Shown here: positions 17,541 through 26,465 of the stretch, in pieces | Numbering within the stretch: the stretch's first letter is position 1 | How the letters are laid out: the number at the start of each line of letters is the position of its first letter | Assembly (NCBI GenBank): GCA_011088215.1 | Contig: JAALKD010000008.1 | Span: forward strand, 1-64,000 | DNA: 64,000 bases | Source of the DNA: Sphingomonadales bacterium | GTDB lineage: Bacteria > Pseudomonadota > Alphaproteobacteria > Sphingomonadales > Kordiimonadaceae | Direction: 5' to 3' | Translations under genes and position numbers: made by a program | The notes under the pieces: model-generated | Seen by the model: the letters and a program-made list of their open reading frames with translations, nothing else | What the model was told of the DNA's origin: nothing | The model's database searches: none

Positions 17541-18026
17541 ATGCGATTTATTTCAGTATTTTTATTAGCGATGGTGATGGCGCTGCCAACCGCAATTGCT
17601 CAGGATGGTGCACAAGACGGTGGCCAGGATGGGGCTCCTGAAAAGGAACAGGCCGAGGAGGCCGAGCCAAAAGGCAGGATAGCAAAGCGCGCCGAAAAAA
17701 GACGCAAACGTATTATGGAAAAATACCAAGCGACCGGCAAAACAAGACATTGTGTGCCCATGCGCAGCCTGCGGCAGTCTATCATTCTTGATGATCAAAC
17801 GATTTTTTTCGAGTCGATCGGCCGTAAGGGTTATATGAATAAATTGCCTCATGCCTGCCGCGGTTTGGTGCGGGAAGAACGTTTTGCCTATTCCAATTCT
17901 TTTGGGTCGCTGTGCAGGGCGCAAATCATAATTATTCTGGACAGTTTCGGGCGGTCATGGGGTAGTTGTGGTCTTGGCGATTTTGAGGAATATGAGAAAA
18001 AACCAAAGGCTGAATCCGACGAATAA
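17541..18026 (+). CDS. Hypothetical secreted protein, 161 aa, QDG-repeat N-terminus
   Basis: Unrecognised exported protein. A signal peptide (MRFISVFLLAMVMALPTAIA) ends near residue 20 and is followed by a QDG-rich repeat (AQDGAQDGGQDGAPEK) and a basic helix (KRAEKRRKRIMEKY). The mature domain holds four cysteines, which could form two disulfides. The ATG at 17541 was chosen because the signal peptide starts there; no strong ribosome site is visible, and a longer frame begins at 17436. Function is unknown. Confidence 0.65.
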   Translation: MRFISVFLLAMVMALPTAIAQDGAQDGGQDGAPEKEQAEEAEPKGRIAKRAEKRRKRIMEKYQATGKTRHCVPMRSLRQSIILDDQTIFFESIGRKGYMNKLPHACRGLVREERFAYSNSFGSLCRAQIIIILDSFGRSWGSCGLGDFEEYEKKPKAESDE

Positions 18027-18241
18027 GCCCCTGGTTTCCCTCTTCAGCACTGCTTTGATATCTTCGTTTACTTAGGTTTTATTTTTAATAAACTATTGTT
18101 ATATAGGTTTAAATTCGATCTATTTTGGACTGCGCCTTGTCGCAGCCGTCCCACCTTTTACCGCAATGACGTTTGCGGCTTTTGACCAAAGGCTCATACC
18201 TTTTTTCGTTACATAGTTACGAATAATAAGGAATGGGTCCA

Positions 18242-21200
18242 ATGAAACTAACGGAAAAAAGCCTGAGAAACCCGGCCGCGGTCATTGTCGTGGCTGCGAT
18301 GGCGCTAGTGCTGGGTATGGTGATGTTGACACGGCTGCCTGTTCAGCTTTTTCCCGCGATTGAGCGACCCCAGCTCGCGGTTCAAACTTTTTGGCGCGCT
18401 GCTAGTCCCACTGAAATCGAATCTGAAATCGTCGAGCCGATTGAAGAAGTTATGCAGGGTATGCCGGGCCTTGAGGAACTACGCACCTATTCCAACCCAA
18501 GCTTCGGGTGGGTATCCATGGAGTTTGCCCTAGAGGCTGATATGGACCGTACCCTGCTTGAAGTTATTAGCCGGCTTAACCGTCTGCCACCATTGCCCGC
18601 CGACGCTGACCGCCCTCAAATTGTAATGAATGGCGGTAATCCACAAGGGGAAACCCTTATTTATCTGTTCACGCAGTTCAGGGAAAACAGCGTTCTGGCA
18701 CCAGAAGAATATTCTGCTTTCATCGAAGACAACGTTGTACCGCGCATTGAGGCGGTTGAAGGTGTTGCTGACGTTCAGATAAACGCTGCCACCGGTGAGC
18801 AGCTCTTGATCGAATTTGATCCAATCCGGGCAGCGGAACTGGGTGTTAACCTGAATAATATAGCCCAGCGTGTTGGCCGTACTGTCGACAGTTCCGGCGG
18901 CTATATGGATGTGGGGCGCAGGCGCTATCTGCTTAACTTCCAGGGCCGCTATGAGCCGGAAGAGTTGCGGTCCCTTATTCTACAGTGGCGAGGTGGCAGC
19001 CCAGTTACGCTCGGTGATATAGCAACCGTTTCTATGGGCCCGCCTGATGCACGCCAGGTGGTGTACCAAAACGGCAACCCGGCCATTGGTATGCCAATCA
19101 TCAAAACGTCGGGCGCCAACGTTCTAGCAACAATTGATCGCTTGACAGTGGTTATTGATGAATTGAATGCGGGTATTCTGGCCGAGCAAGGTATCGCCAT
19201 TGAGAAATCTTTTGACCCATCTGTCTTTATTAAGCGCGCCATCAGCCTTTTGTCGACCAATCTGGTGATTGGCGTCCTTCTGGCAATTGGCGTGTTGTGG
19301 TGGTTCCTGCGCCAAATCAGAGCGACTATTCTTATCGCGCTTACTATTCCGATTTGCTTGTTGACTACCGTGGTTATGCTGGCGCTGTTTGGTCGATCAG
19401 TTAATGTGATTTCGCTGGCTGGAATGGCGTTTGCTACAGGCATGGTGCTTGATGCCGCAATTGTGGTTCTCGAAAATATTGTGCGGCTGCGTGAGCGCGG
19501 CGAGAAGGCCTCGATTGCTTCGCTTGTGGGTGCGCAGCAGGTCTGGGGCGCTCTGCTCGCTTCAACCATAACCACGGTCGCGATTTTCGTTCCCATCCTG
19601 TTTTTGAAGGACGCTGAAGGGCAGTTGTTTTCCGACCTTGCCATTACTATTGCGGTCGGAGTCGCAATCTCGCTGATTGTTGCTGTAACGGTGTTACCGG
19701 TGGCCGCTGAGCATTGGCTTAAAAAACTGCCCGCGAATGAAGGCGCAGGCACACGCGCCAAGAAGACCGCCAGCAAGTTGATGACACTGACTAATACGCC
19801 GGTTCGGCGGTATGCCCTTATTGGCAGTCTAGTTACGGCTGCAGTTAGCCTCAGCTGGTTTATGTTGCCTAATCTGAATTATCTGCCGCCAGTAAAACGA
19901 GACGCCGTGGATGCCTTTATGTCCTTCCCGTCCGGTGCGGACCTGGAAACTGTCGACCGCGAAATCGCCTCGGTCATCGTTGACCGGCTAGAGCCATATC
20001 TCACCGGGGAAAAAGAACCGGCACTTAAGAATTATTATTTCATAAGCTTTCCTAACGGCCAAGGCGGTAGCATTGGTGTGCGTGCGCGCGATCAAGGTCG
20101 GGTCAAAGAATTGGAAAAAATCGTCAATGAGGAAATATTGGCTGGTTTTCCGGATGTCTTTGCCTTCGCTCAACAAGGCAATCTGTTTGGCGGTTTTGGT
20201 GGTGCGGGGTCGGTTCAGCTGAATGTTCACTCGCGGGACCTGGATGGTTTGAAAGAGGTTACGCGTCAAACCATGGGCTTTATCACTGAGGCATTGCCAG
20301 GATCGCGGGCGCAGCCTAACCCTGATCCCAACGTCACAGCACCAGAGCTTAAAATCCTCCCCAATGACCGCCGGTTGGCTGAAGTTGGGTTTACCCGGCG
20401 CGATATCGCCCGGATTTTAAGGGCCCTTGGCGACGGGCTATGGCTAGGCGAACATTTCGACGGTGAGCGCCGCGTGGATATGATGTTGCGATCACAGAAA
20501 TGGGCAGACCCAGAGTTATTGAGCGGTGTGCCAGTTGCTACGCCCCTAGGCGGCACAGTGGCATTGGGCGACTTAGTTGCGTTCGAACGCAGCGTTGGCC
20601 CCACATTTGTGCAACGGGTTGACCGTAAACGTACGGTTACCTTCAATATCAGTCAGCCCGATAATATGGCGCTCGATGATATGGTCAACATCCTGAAGCA
20701 ACAGGTTGAACCTAAGATCAAACCGTTGTTGCCAAGCGACGCCAGTATTTCATATGGCGGTAGCGCTGACGCATTGGATAGGGCGGTGTCATCTCTGTCG
20801 ATGAATTTTGTCCTGGCGCTCGGTTTGTTGTTCATGATTTTGGCGGGTCTATTCCGGTCAACCAGAGACGCCTTTTTTGTCGTGATTACGATCCCGCTTG
20901 CAACTGTTGGCGGCGTGCTTGCACTCAATGTGCTTAATATATTTGCCTTCACACCGCTTGATCTGCTTACCATGATTGGTTTTATCATTTTGCTGGGCCT
21001 GGTGGTTAATAATGCGATCCTGTTGGTGGCCCAAACGCGCGCAGGCGAAGCCGAAGGCCTTAGCCGCCTTCAAGCTGTTGAGCGGGCGCTGGCGCTGCGG
21101 TTGCGGCCCATATTCATGAGCACACTGACCAGTATTATGGGTATGTTGCCATTGGTACTGTTCCCGGGTGCGGGCAGCGATATATACCGTGGCATGGCAA

Positions 21201-21361
21201 CGACAATTGTTGGCGGCATGTGTGTCTCGACCCTGTTTACACTGGTGATGCTGCCCGCCTTGTTACGGCTGGATGAAGACGGCGCCATAAGCCGTCTGTT
21301 TAAACGCAAAAACAAACAGGTTTTGCACCCCGAGAATGAAAGCCTGAATGAACAATCATAA
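18242..21361 (+). CDS. RND efflux pump, HAE1/AcrB-like inner-membrane subunit
   Basis: Proton-driven efflux transporter of 1039 residues with two repeated halves, each of one N-terminal helix, a large periplasmic loop and a five-helix bundle (for example FLRQIRATILIALTIPICLL and VMLALFGRSVNVISLAGMAF with the following GMVLDAAIVVLEN motif, mirrored by LLTMIGFIILLGLVVNNAILLV). The ATG at 18242 has AAGGA 9 bases upstream; the ATG at 18233 is too close to it. It precedes its adaptor gene, an order opposite to acrAB. No outer-membrane channel gene is present nearby. Substrates are unknown. Confidence 0.93.
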   Translation: MKLTEKSLRNPAAVIVVAAMALVLGMVMLTRLPVQLFPAIERPQLAVQTFWRAASPTEIESEIVEPIEEVMQGMPGLEELRTYSNPSFGWVSMEFALEADMDRTLLEVISRLNRLPPLPADADRPQIVMNGGNPQGETLIYLFTQFRENSVLAPEEYSAFIEDNVVPRIEAVEGVADVQINAATGEQLLIEFDPIRAAELGVNLNNIAQRVGRTVDSSGGYMDVGRRRYLLNFQGRYEPEELRSLILQWRGGSPVTLGDIATVSMGPPDARQVVYQNGNPAIGMPIIKTSGANVLATIDRLTVVIDELNAGILAEQGIAIEKSFDPSVFIKRAISLLSTNLVIGVLLAIGVLWWFLRQIRATILIALTIPICLLTTVVMLALFGRSVNVISLAGMAFATGMVLDAAIVVLENIVRLRERGEKASIASLVGAQQVWGALLASTITTVAIFVPILFLKDAEGQLFSDLAITIAVGVAISLIVAVTVLPVAAEHWLKKLPANEGAGTRAKKTASKLMTLTNTPVRRYALIGSLVTAAVSLSWFMLPNLNYLPPVKRDAVDAFMSFPSGADLETVDREIASVIVDRLEPYLTGEKEPALKNYYFISFPNGQGGSIGVRARDQGRVKELEKIVNEEILAGFPDVFAFAQQGNLFGGFGGAGSVQLNVHSRDLDGLKEVTRQTMGFITEALPGSRAQPNPDPNVTAPELKILPNDRRLAEVGFTRRDIARILRALGDGLWLGEHFDGERRVDMMLRSQKWADPELLSGVPVATPLGGTVALGDLVAFERSVGPTFVQRVDRKRTVTFNISQPDNMALDDMVNILKQQVEPKIKPLLPSDASISYGGSADALDRAVSSLSMNFVLALGLLFMILAGLFRSTRDAFFVVITIPLATVGGVLALNVLNIFAFTPLDLLTMIGFIILLGLVVNNAILLVAQTRAGEAEGLSRLQAVERALALRLRPIFMSTLTSIMGMLPLVLFPGAGSDIYRGMATTIVGGMCVSTLFTLVMLPALLRLDEDGAISRLFKRKNKQVLHPENESLNEQS

Positions 21362-21390
21362 AATAAATCGACGAATGCGAGGAATATATC

Positions 21391-22491
21391 ATGAGTAACC
21401 CCCGACCCACCAAGATGCCGTCTATGTGGAGGCAAGCAAAAAACATAACTGTTGTGGCCACAGCGATGGTTGTGATGACCTTCGGTGCCAATGCACAGCA
21501 ACCAGCGCCGCCCGCCCTTGTAGAAGTGGCGCAGGCAAGCGCGGAGCTGATGGCACCGCAAGTTTACATGCCTGGCACCGTTATCAGCAAAAATGATAGC
21601 CGTATATCGGCGCAAATTACTGGCCAGGTAACCTGGGTTGCAACTGAAGGCACGCTGGTAAAAAAAGGGGACGTTGTTGCTGAAATTGACAACCGCAACC
21701 ACCGATTGGCGGTGGGGCGTAACCAGTCACAGATACTGCGGCTCGAAGCACGTGTCACCTATTTGAAGGCAGACTTGGCGCGCTTAAGGGAGCTGGCTGA
21801 AACTAACAACGTACCAGCCAGTCGTGTTGAAGAAGCTGAAAGCACGCTTGCCATGACAGACCAGGAACTGGCGCAAGCTCGCATCGCGTTGGAGCAATCA
21901 GAAATTGACCTGGCCCGCACCAAAGTGCGCGCGCCCTTCCCGGGTCGGGTGGTTGAAAGACTGGCGCAGGCAGGCGAATATTCAGTGCCGGGTCGGCAGA
22001 TTGTTCGGCTTGTTGACACTGAAAATCTGGAGATAAGTGCTCAGGCGCCTGTCAATCTGGCGGGGTTGCTGCGCGACGGGCAACGGGTGTTACTGCGCAA
22101 GGATGCGGCCTCAATGGACAGTTCCATTCGCGCCTTGGTACCGGTTGGTGACACCATAAGTCGCACAATGGAGATACGCGTCAATGTTCCTGTCGGTGCG
22201 TCTTATGTGGTTGGCACTGCGTTGCAAATCGGTGTTCCGTCCAGTGCGCCTGCAGAAGTTGTCGCTGTACCCCGCGATGCGTTGGTACTTCGAAGTGACG
22301 GTACTTATGTGTTCCGCATTAAAGAAGACAACACTGCTGAACGTTTGCTGGTGCGCACAGGTGCAGCAAGCGGTAGCCGTGTCGCCATATTGGGCGGTAT
22401 AGCAAGCGGCGACCGTGTTGTAATCCGTGGCGGAGAGCGCTTGCGCGCGGGCCAAACGGTACGCTTCGGCGAGCTGACAACAAGCCGCTAG
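21391..22491 (+). CDS. RND periplasmic adaptor subunit (membrane fusion protein)
   Basis: Adaptor of 366 residues that joins the RND pump to an outer-membrane channel. A signal-like segment (about residues 18-35) is followed by a lipoyl/barrel-sandwich part (ITGQVTWVATEGTLVKKGDVVAEID), an alpha-hairpin (about 105-160, rich in Leu/Glu/Arg), the second lipoyl half (TKVRAPFPGRVVERLAQAGE) and beta-barrel domains. A ribosome site GAGGAA lies 8 bases upstream, and the gap to the RND gene is 29 bases, indicating one operon. Confidence 0.92.
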   Translation: MSNPRPTKMPSMWRQAKNITVVATAMVVMTFGANAQQPAPPALVEVAQASAELMAPQVYMPGTVISKNDSRISAQITGQVTWVATEGTLVKKGDVVAEIDNRNHRLAVGRNQSQILRLEARVTYLKADLARLRELAETNNVPASRVEEAESTLAMTDQELAQARIALEQSEIDLARTKVRAPFPGRVVERLAQAGEYSVPGRQIVRLVDTENLEISAQAPVNLAGLLRDGQRVLLRKDAASMDSSIRALVPVGDTISRTMEIRVNVPVGASYVVGTALQIGVPSSAPAEVVAVPRDALVLRSDGTYVFRIKEDNTAERLLVRTGAASGSRVAILGGIASGDRVVIRGGERLRAGQTVRFGELTTSR

Positions 22492-22546
22492 CCTATGATC
22501 GCCTCACAGAAACTGACCGTAATAGCGGCGTGAACCGGTCAATTTA

Positions 22547-23794
22547 ATGAATAAACAAACAAACCCTCTTGGCTCACGCGGTGATGAGCTTCATAATGCC
22601 CCTGAACGGGATAGAGAAAAGAAACTGGTTCGGGAGCAAGCATTTGGTGCGGGCCTGCCTGAACGGACGCATGAGGTACCAACAAACGCGATGTCTGTAT
22701 TAAATCGGTTATTTGGCACCAAAGAAGCGACATTCTGGTCGTTCCAGCTGTTTGGTTGGACCGGGTATTTTTTAGTGCGCATGTTTCAGGCAATCACCAA
22801 CGAACAGGACCCTAGTACGGTTTCGATCCAATATCTGGCTGCTGTCATTATCGGCGTGTCGATGACGATTGTTTTGCGACATGTGTATCGCATTGTTCGG
22901 GATAAACCTTTATCAATCGTGCTGCCAGTCGTAATTGTTTTGTGTGCGGCGTTTGGACTTTTGTTTTCTTCGCTCGAACTGGCATTAGCACCGGTGTTGG
23001 TGCCCGGAGTTGCACCATTTGCGGGGCTAGCTTTGTTTGGTAACGCAATGTTCGAGGCCACGGCATTGTTTGCCTGGTCCGCAATTTATTTTGGTTACCA
23101 CTATTATTCCAGCTTGCAGGAACAAAAGGCGCAAGTTTTAAAAGCTACCGCCATGGCACATCAGGCGCAGTTGAAAATGCTACGGTACCAGTTAAATCCG
23201 CATTTCCTGTTCAATACGCTCAACGCCATTTCGACGTTGGTGCTGGACAAGTCGGAAGAAGACGCCAATAAAATGCTAACCAAACTATCCAGTTTCCTGC
23301 GCTACACACTCGTGAACCAACCAACGCAGCGCATCAGTCTGGACAAGGAGCTTTATGCGCTCGGGCTGTATCTGGATATTGAGAAAGTTCGTTTTCAGGA
23401 CCGGTTGACGGTGGAGTTTGATATTGATGAGAAAGCAAAAGCAGCCTTGGTACCCAGCCTGATTTTGCAGCCACTGATAGAGAATGCGATCAAATATGCT
23501 GTTGCACCGTCCATCGACGGGGGCACGGTAACCATATGTGCGAAGGCTGTTGGCCAGCGGTTGGTGTTGGCGCTGAAAGATTCCGGTCCGGGTGTTGATG
23601 ACATCCACCATCTGGTCAGCCAGTCGGGCTCAGGCGTAGGTATTGCCAACACCCGCGAACGGTTGGCGCAGATCTACGGCGACGACCATGAGTTCAGACT
23701 TGAAAATCTGGAGCCAACCGGCTTTGGTATCACTATTAGAATACCACGCGAGAAAGCAGGAACACGGGCAGCTTCAAATAAAACACCCGAGTAA
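22547..23794 (+). CDS. LytS/YehU-type sensor histidine kinase
   Basis: Membrane sensor kinase of 415 residues. About four helices span residues 60-185, followed by the His_kinase (PF06580) core with the phospho-acceptor His in YQLNPHFLFNTLN, the conserved LRYTLVN helix and the N-box LQPLIENAIKYAV, then a glycine-rich ATP lid (GSGVGIANTRERL). Its C-terminus is 49 bases before the response regulator start. The start could instead be the ATG at 22691 (MSVLNRLFG), since the first 48 residues are polar and unconserved. Signal is unknown; the operon context links it to efflux. Confidence 0.92.
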   Translation: MNKQTNPLGSRGDELHNAPERDREKKLVREQAFGAGLPERTHEVPTNAMSVLNRLFGTKEATFWSFQLFGWTGYFLVRMFQAITNEQDPSTVSIQYLAAVIIGVSMTIVLRHVYRIVRDKPLSIVLPVVIVLCAAFGLLFSSLELALAPVLVPGVAPFAGLALFGNAMFEATALFAWSAIYFGYHYYSSLQEQKAQVLKATAMAHQAQLKMLRYQLNPHFLFNTLNAISTLVLDKSEEDANKMLTKLSSFLRYTLVNQPTQRISLDKELYALGLYLDIEKVRFQDRLTVEFDIDEKAKAALVPSLILQPLIENAIKYAVAPSIDGGTVTICAKAVGQRLVLALKDSGPGVDDIHHLVSQSGSGVGIANTRERLAQIYGDDHEFRLENLEPTGFGITIRIPREKAGTRAASNKTPE

Positions 23795-23843
23795 AAATAA
23801 GCGAAAACCACAAAAAAGGTCAGAGCCAAAAGAAGGATTGATA

Positions 23844-24656
23844 ATGAGCAAAATTCGCACCCTACTTGTAGACGACGAACCGCTAGCGGTGCGCGGACTG
23901 ACTATCAGATTGGAGGCCTTCAGCGATGTGGAAATTGTTGGCTCCTGCTCCAATGGTCGCGAGGCAGTGAAAACCATTAAAGAACTGAAGCCTGACCTTG
24001 TGTTTTTGGACATTCAAATGCCTGGCTTCGATGGTTTTTCAGTTATTCGTTCACTGGTAGGCGAGGCGGAAATACCGTTGGTGGTGTTTGTAACGGCTTA
24101 CGATCAATATGCACTTGAGGCGTTTGAAGCCCATGCGTTGGACTATCTTCTCAAGCCAGTTGAAGAGGATCGCCTGGCCGAAGCCATTGTGCGCGTGCGT
24201 GACGCAATCAGTCAGCGCATCGCCATTGAGCAGAACTCACGGCTGGTTGAGCTTTTGGAAAATATGGACACGCCCCCCAAAGAGGCGCTCACGGCTCTTC
24301 TGGAGCAACCAACAGAGATGCGCGAAGCGCGTTATGACCCGCATTTGCGGATCAAGGACCGCGGCCATATTACCATCGTCGATATTTCAGATGTAGACTA
24401 TATCGACGCTGCTGGTGACTACATGTGCATCCATGTTGACGAAAAAACTCATATACTGCGTGAAACCATGAAAACTATGGAAAAGCGGCTGGACCCTAAA
24501 ATTTTCCAGCGGGTGCATCGATCTACCATCGTCAACCTTGACAAGGTTAAGGAAGTGCGGCCTCACTCAAACGGAGAGTGTTTTCTGACCCTGTCTTGTG
24601 GCATGGAACTGAAGGTCAGCCGGTCATACAAAGACGTAGTTGGCCGGTTCTTGTAG
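23844..24656 (+). CDS. LytTR-family response regulator
   Basis: DNA-binding partner of the preceding kinase, 270 residues. The receiver domain has acidic pocket DDE (10-12), phospho-acceptor Asp 56 in LVFLDIQMPGFDG and Lys in LLKPVEE. A LytTR domain occupies the C-terminal third (DVDYIDAAGDYMCIHVDEKT, then RVHRSTIVNLDKVKEVRP). The start at 23844 has AAGGA 6 bases upstream. It probably controls the upstream RND genes, but no LytTR binding repeat was identified. Confidence 0.93.
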   Translation: MSKIRTLLVDDEPLAVRGLTIRLEAFSDVEIVGSCSNGREAVKTIKELKPDLVFLDIQMPGFDGFSVIRSLVGEAEIPLVVFVTAYDQYALEAFEAHALDYLLKPVEEDRLAEAIVRVRDAISQRIAIEQNSRLVELLENMDTPPKEALTALLEQPTEMREARYDPHLRIKDRGHITIVDISDVDYIDAAGDYMCIHVDEKTHILRETMKTMEKRLDPKIFQRVHRSTIVNLDKVKEVRPHSNGECFLTLSCGMELKVSRSYKDVVGRFL

Positions 24657-24811
24657 GGCTTGAAATCCAGACAATTCTGCCTCTAAACGAAGGTTATATT
24701 TCCTCCGAAATCACCGTCAAATTTGTCCAGCATCGGATTATCTGATAAGCTTAAGTGAGGTTTGGGTATGATTGACCGTAGCTTGTCAGGAACAATTGAT
24801 TGGGGTGTATC

Positions 24812-26089
24812 ATGAAGCAGTTATTTGCAGCGCGTATTATATTTGTAGTTTCTTTCCTGTTATATAGTGGTGGTAGTTTGCAGGTTACTGCACAGGAAAG
24901 CGGGGCGAAACCTACAGCGCCACAGAAAAATGAATTTGAAATTCAATATGATGACCTGGATTTGTTTTTGTCAGGTTCAGTTCTTGACGTTGGCATGTCA
25001 GACCGCCGGCCTGCCAGTCGTAAAGGGGCAAGAAAATCATCAACAAAAATGAAGCACGGGAACACCAGTGCAACCGCAACGGAAGGCAACCGTGTTTCGT
25101 TCAACGAATTAAAACCAGAACATGTGGATTATCTTCTCGCCATTCGAAAAGACCTTGAGGCCGTTCCAAAATTTATGCCGCTGAAAAGTTTTTCCGCCAA
25201 TGAGCAGTTGGCTTATTGGTTTAACCTTCACAATGTGGCCGTTATGGTGGAGGTGGCGAAAGCATACCCACTCAAAAAAGTTAAATCCTTGGTTGAGGGT
25301 CGAAAAAGTGTTTGGGATAATAAAACCATGTCGGTCGGCAAACGGGAAATGTCGATACGTGATATCGAGGAATATGTCATTCGCCGTTGGAATGACCCGT
25401 TGGTTCTCTATGGCTTTTTCATGGGCGCTATTGGCGGACCCAATATTCGCACCGAGGCCTACACAGGCGACAATTTAGCTGAGGCACTTGAAAATAACGC
25501 CCTTCAGTTTGTGAACAGCTTACGCGGTTTCAGATTATGGAGCGGTCAGGGCAGAGTTTCTGATCATTATAAGTTGGGAAAAAAATATTTCCCTAATTTT
25601 GAAGAAGATATCAGGAATCATTTGTGGGCTTATGCACGGCCTGACACCCGCCGAGATTTACAAAAAGCGAAGTCTTTCAAAATTAAAAATTACGACTGGG
25701 GCATCGCTGATTTGAAAGACGGGGATACATACGGTGGAGGCAGCTTCAATACCAGCTCCGGCGCGCTTGCCTTCTTTATTACCAGCACGCCGACAGCGAC
25801 TTCCGGGTCGGAGCCCACAGGTTTATTTGTGCCACCTGTACAAGGGTCAGCGCCTGATACTATATTTACGAGCGGTGAGTTCAATAAGACCTTATCGGCA
25901 AAAATATCACCACAAACTCAAGCATTGCTGCGGGCAATAAAGCTGCGCGATGCCCGCCGTCAGCGCGAAGGTACTGTTACTGTCGAGGAATTTGTCGGTA
26001 GTGAAGGCAGCCGGATTGTCAGAAAAGGCAAAGACGATGAAGTGGCTGTTTCGCCAGATGAAGATGACGGAGAAAAGCCAGCGAATTAA
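24812..26089 (+). CDS. Secreted DUF547 protein, copy 1
   Basis: Exported protein of 425 residues with a signal peptide (about residues 1-28) and a DUF547 domain of unknown function. Family features include LAYWFNLHNVAVMVEVAKAYP, NDPLVLYGFFMGAIGGPNIR and the central IRDIEEYVIRR. The C-terminal 100 residues are low-complexity and differ from copy 2. The ATG at 24812 follows GGGG at 6 bases; a TTG at 24800 is less likely. It is a clear paralogue of the gene at 26466. DUF547 resembles transglutaminase-like folds, but I see no proven activity. Confidence 0.85.
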   Translation: MKQLFAARIIFVVSFLLYSGGSLQVTAQESGAKPTAPQKNEFEIQYDDLDLFLSGSVLDVGMSDRRPASRKGARKSSTKMKHGNTSATATEGNRVSFNELKPEHVDYLLAIRKDLEAVPKFMPLKSFSANEQLAYWFNLHNVAVMVEVAKAYPLKKVKSLVEGRKSVWDNKTMSVGKREMSIRDIEEYVIRRWNDPLVLYGFFMGAIGGPNIRTEAYTGDNLAEALENNALQFVNSLRGFRLWSGQGRVSDHYKLGKKYFPNFEEDIRNHLWAYARPDTRRDLQKAKSFKIKNYDWGIADLKDGDTYGGGSFNTSSGALAFFITSTPTATSGSEPTGLFVPPVQGSAPDTIFTSGEFNKTLSAKISPQTQALLRAIKLRDARRQREGTVTVEEFVGSEGSRIVRKGKDDEVAVSPDEDDGEKPAN

Positions 26090-26123
26090 ATGAAAGTCGT
26101 TTGAACTTCCGGTGATAAAATAT

Positions 26124-26158
26124 AGGAACCCCTGGTCATATCCGAGGGTTCCTTTTTA
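26124..26158 (+). terminator. Terminator after DUF547 copy 1
   Basis: AGGAACCC (26124-26131) pairs with GGGTTCCT (26146-26153) and is followed by a T-run. It lies 35 bases after the stop codon. Confidence 0.85.
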
Positions 26159-26197
26159 ATGTATGCAGGTTCTTGGCCGATATTGAAGACTAGGGCG

Positions 26198-26374
26198 TTA
26201 AACGGCTGGGGTATGTTCTATAAGTCGAGTGCCTAAGCGCAAGGGTTCGACCCGGGTTGCCAGTCCTGTTCGGTCATCGGTTTCAACAAAAGTGCCGCAC
26301 ACAGTTGCTTCGCCATTCGCGGGGCTGAACCGCTCGCGGTTCATTTTAGTCAAGAAGTGACCGATAGGCTCGAT
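26198..26374 (-). pseudogene. Truncated 3' copy of the ymdB-like phosphodiesterase gene
   Basis: These 177 bases align without a gap to the last 177 bases of the intact gene (27651-27827), including the stop codon. I count about 24 mismatches in all, but only three within a central block of roughly 117 bases. The minus-strand frame remains open: NRERFSPANGEATVCGTF, then a C-terminus ending LRLGTRLIEHTPAV. The rest of the gene is absent. It lies between the two DUF547 paralogues, in the same relative place and orientation that the intact gene has behind copy 2. An internal ATG would give about 48 residues, but no function is suggested. Confidence 0.85.
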
Positions 26375-26378
26375 GCAG

Positions 26379-26411
26379 TCTAAACAAATTTAATGTGCTA
26401 TGGTGTTTAGA
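26379..26411. repeat. Inverted repeat next to the duplication breakpoint
   Basis: TCTAAACA (26379-26386) and TGTTTAGA (26404-26411) form a perfect 8-bp inverted repeat around a 17-base AT-rich loop. It begins five bases from the end of the ymdB-like fragment and lies upstream of DUF547 copy 2. Confidence 0.5.
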
Positions 26412-26465
26412 CCTATTCTGAGTAGCCGGTATACTGGTCATTTTTGCTCAAAAATTGAGGTCAAA

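Noticed and set aside
26198-26374. Functional small gene on the minus strand
   Set aside because: It is a gap-free copy of the end of the neighbouring phosphodiesterase gene without its catalytic part; a fragment explains it better.
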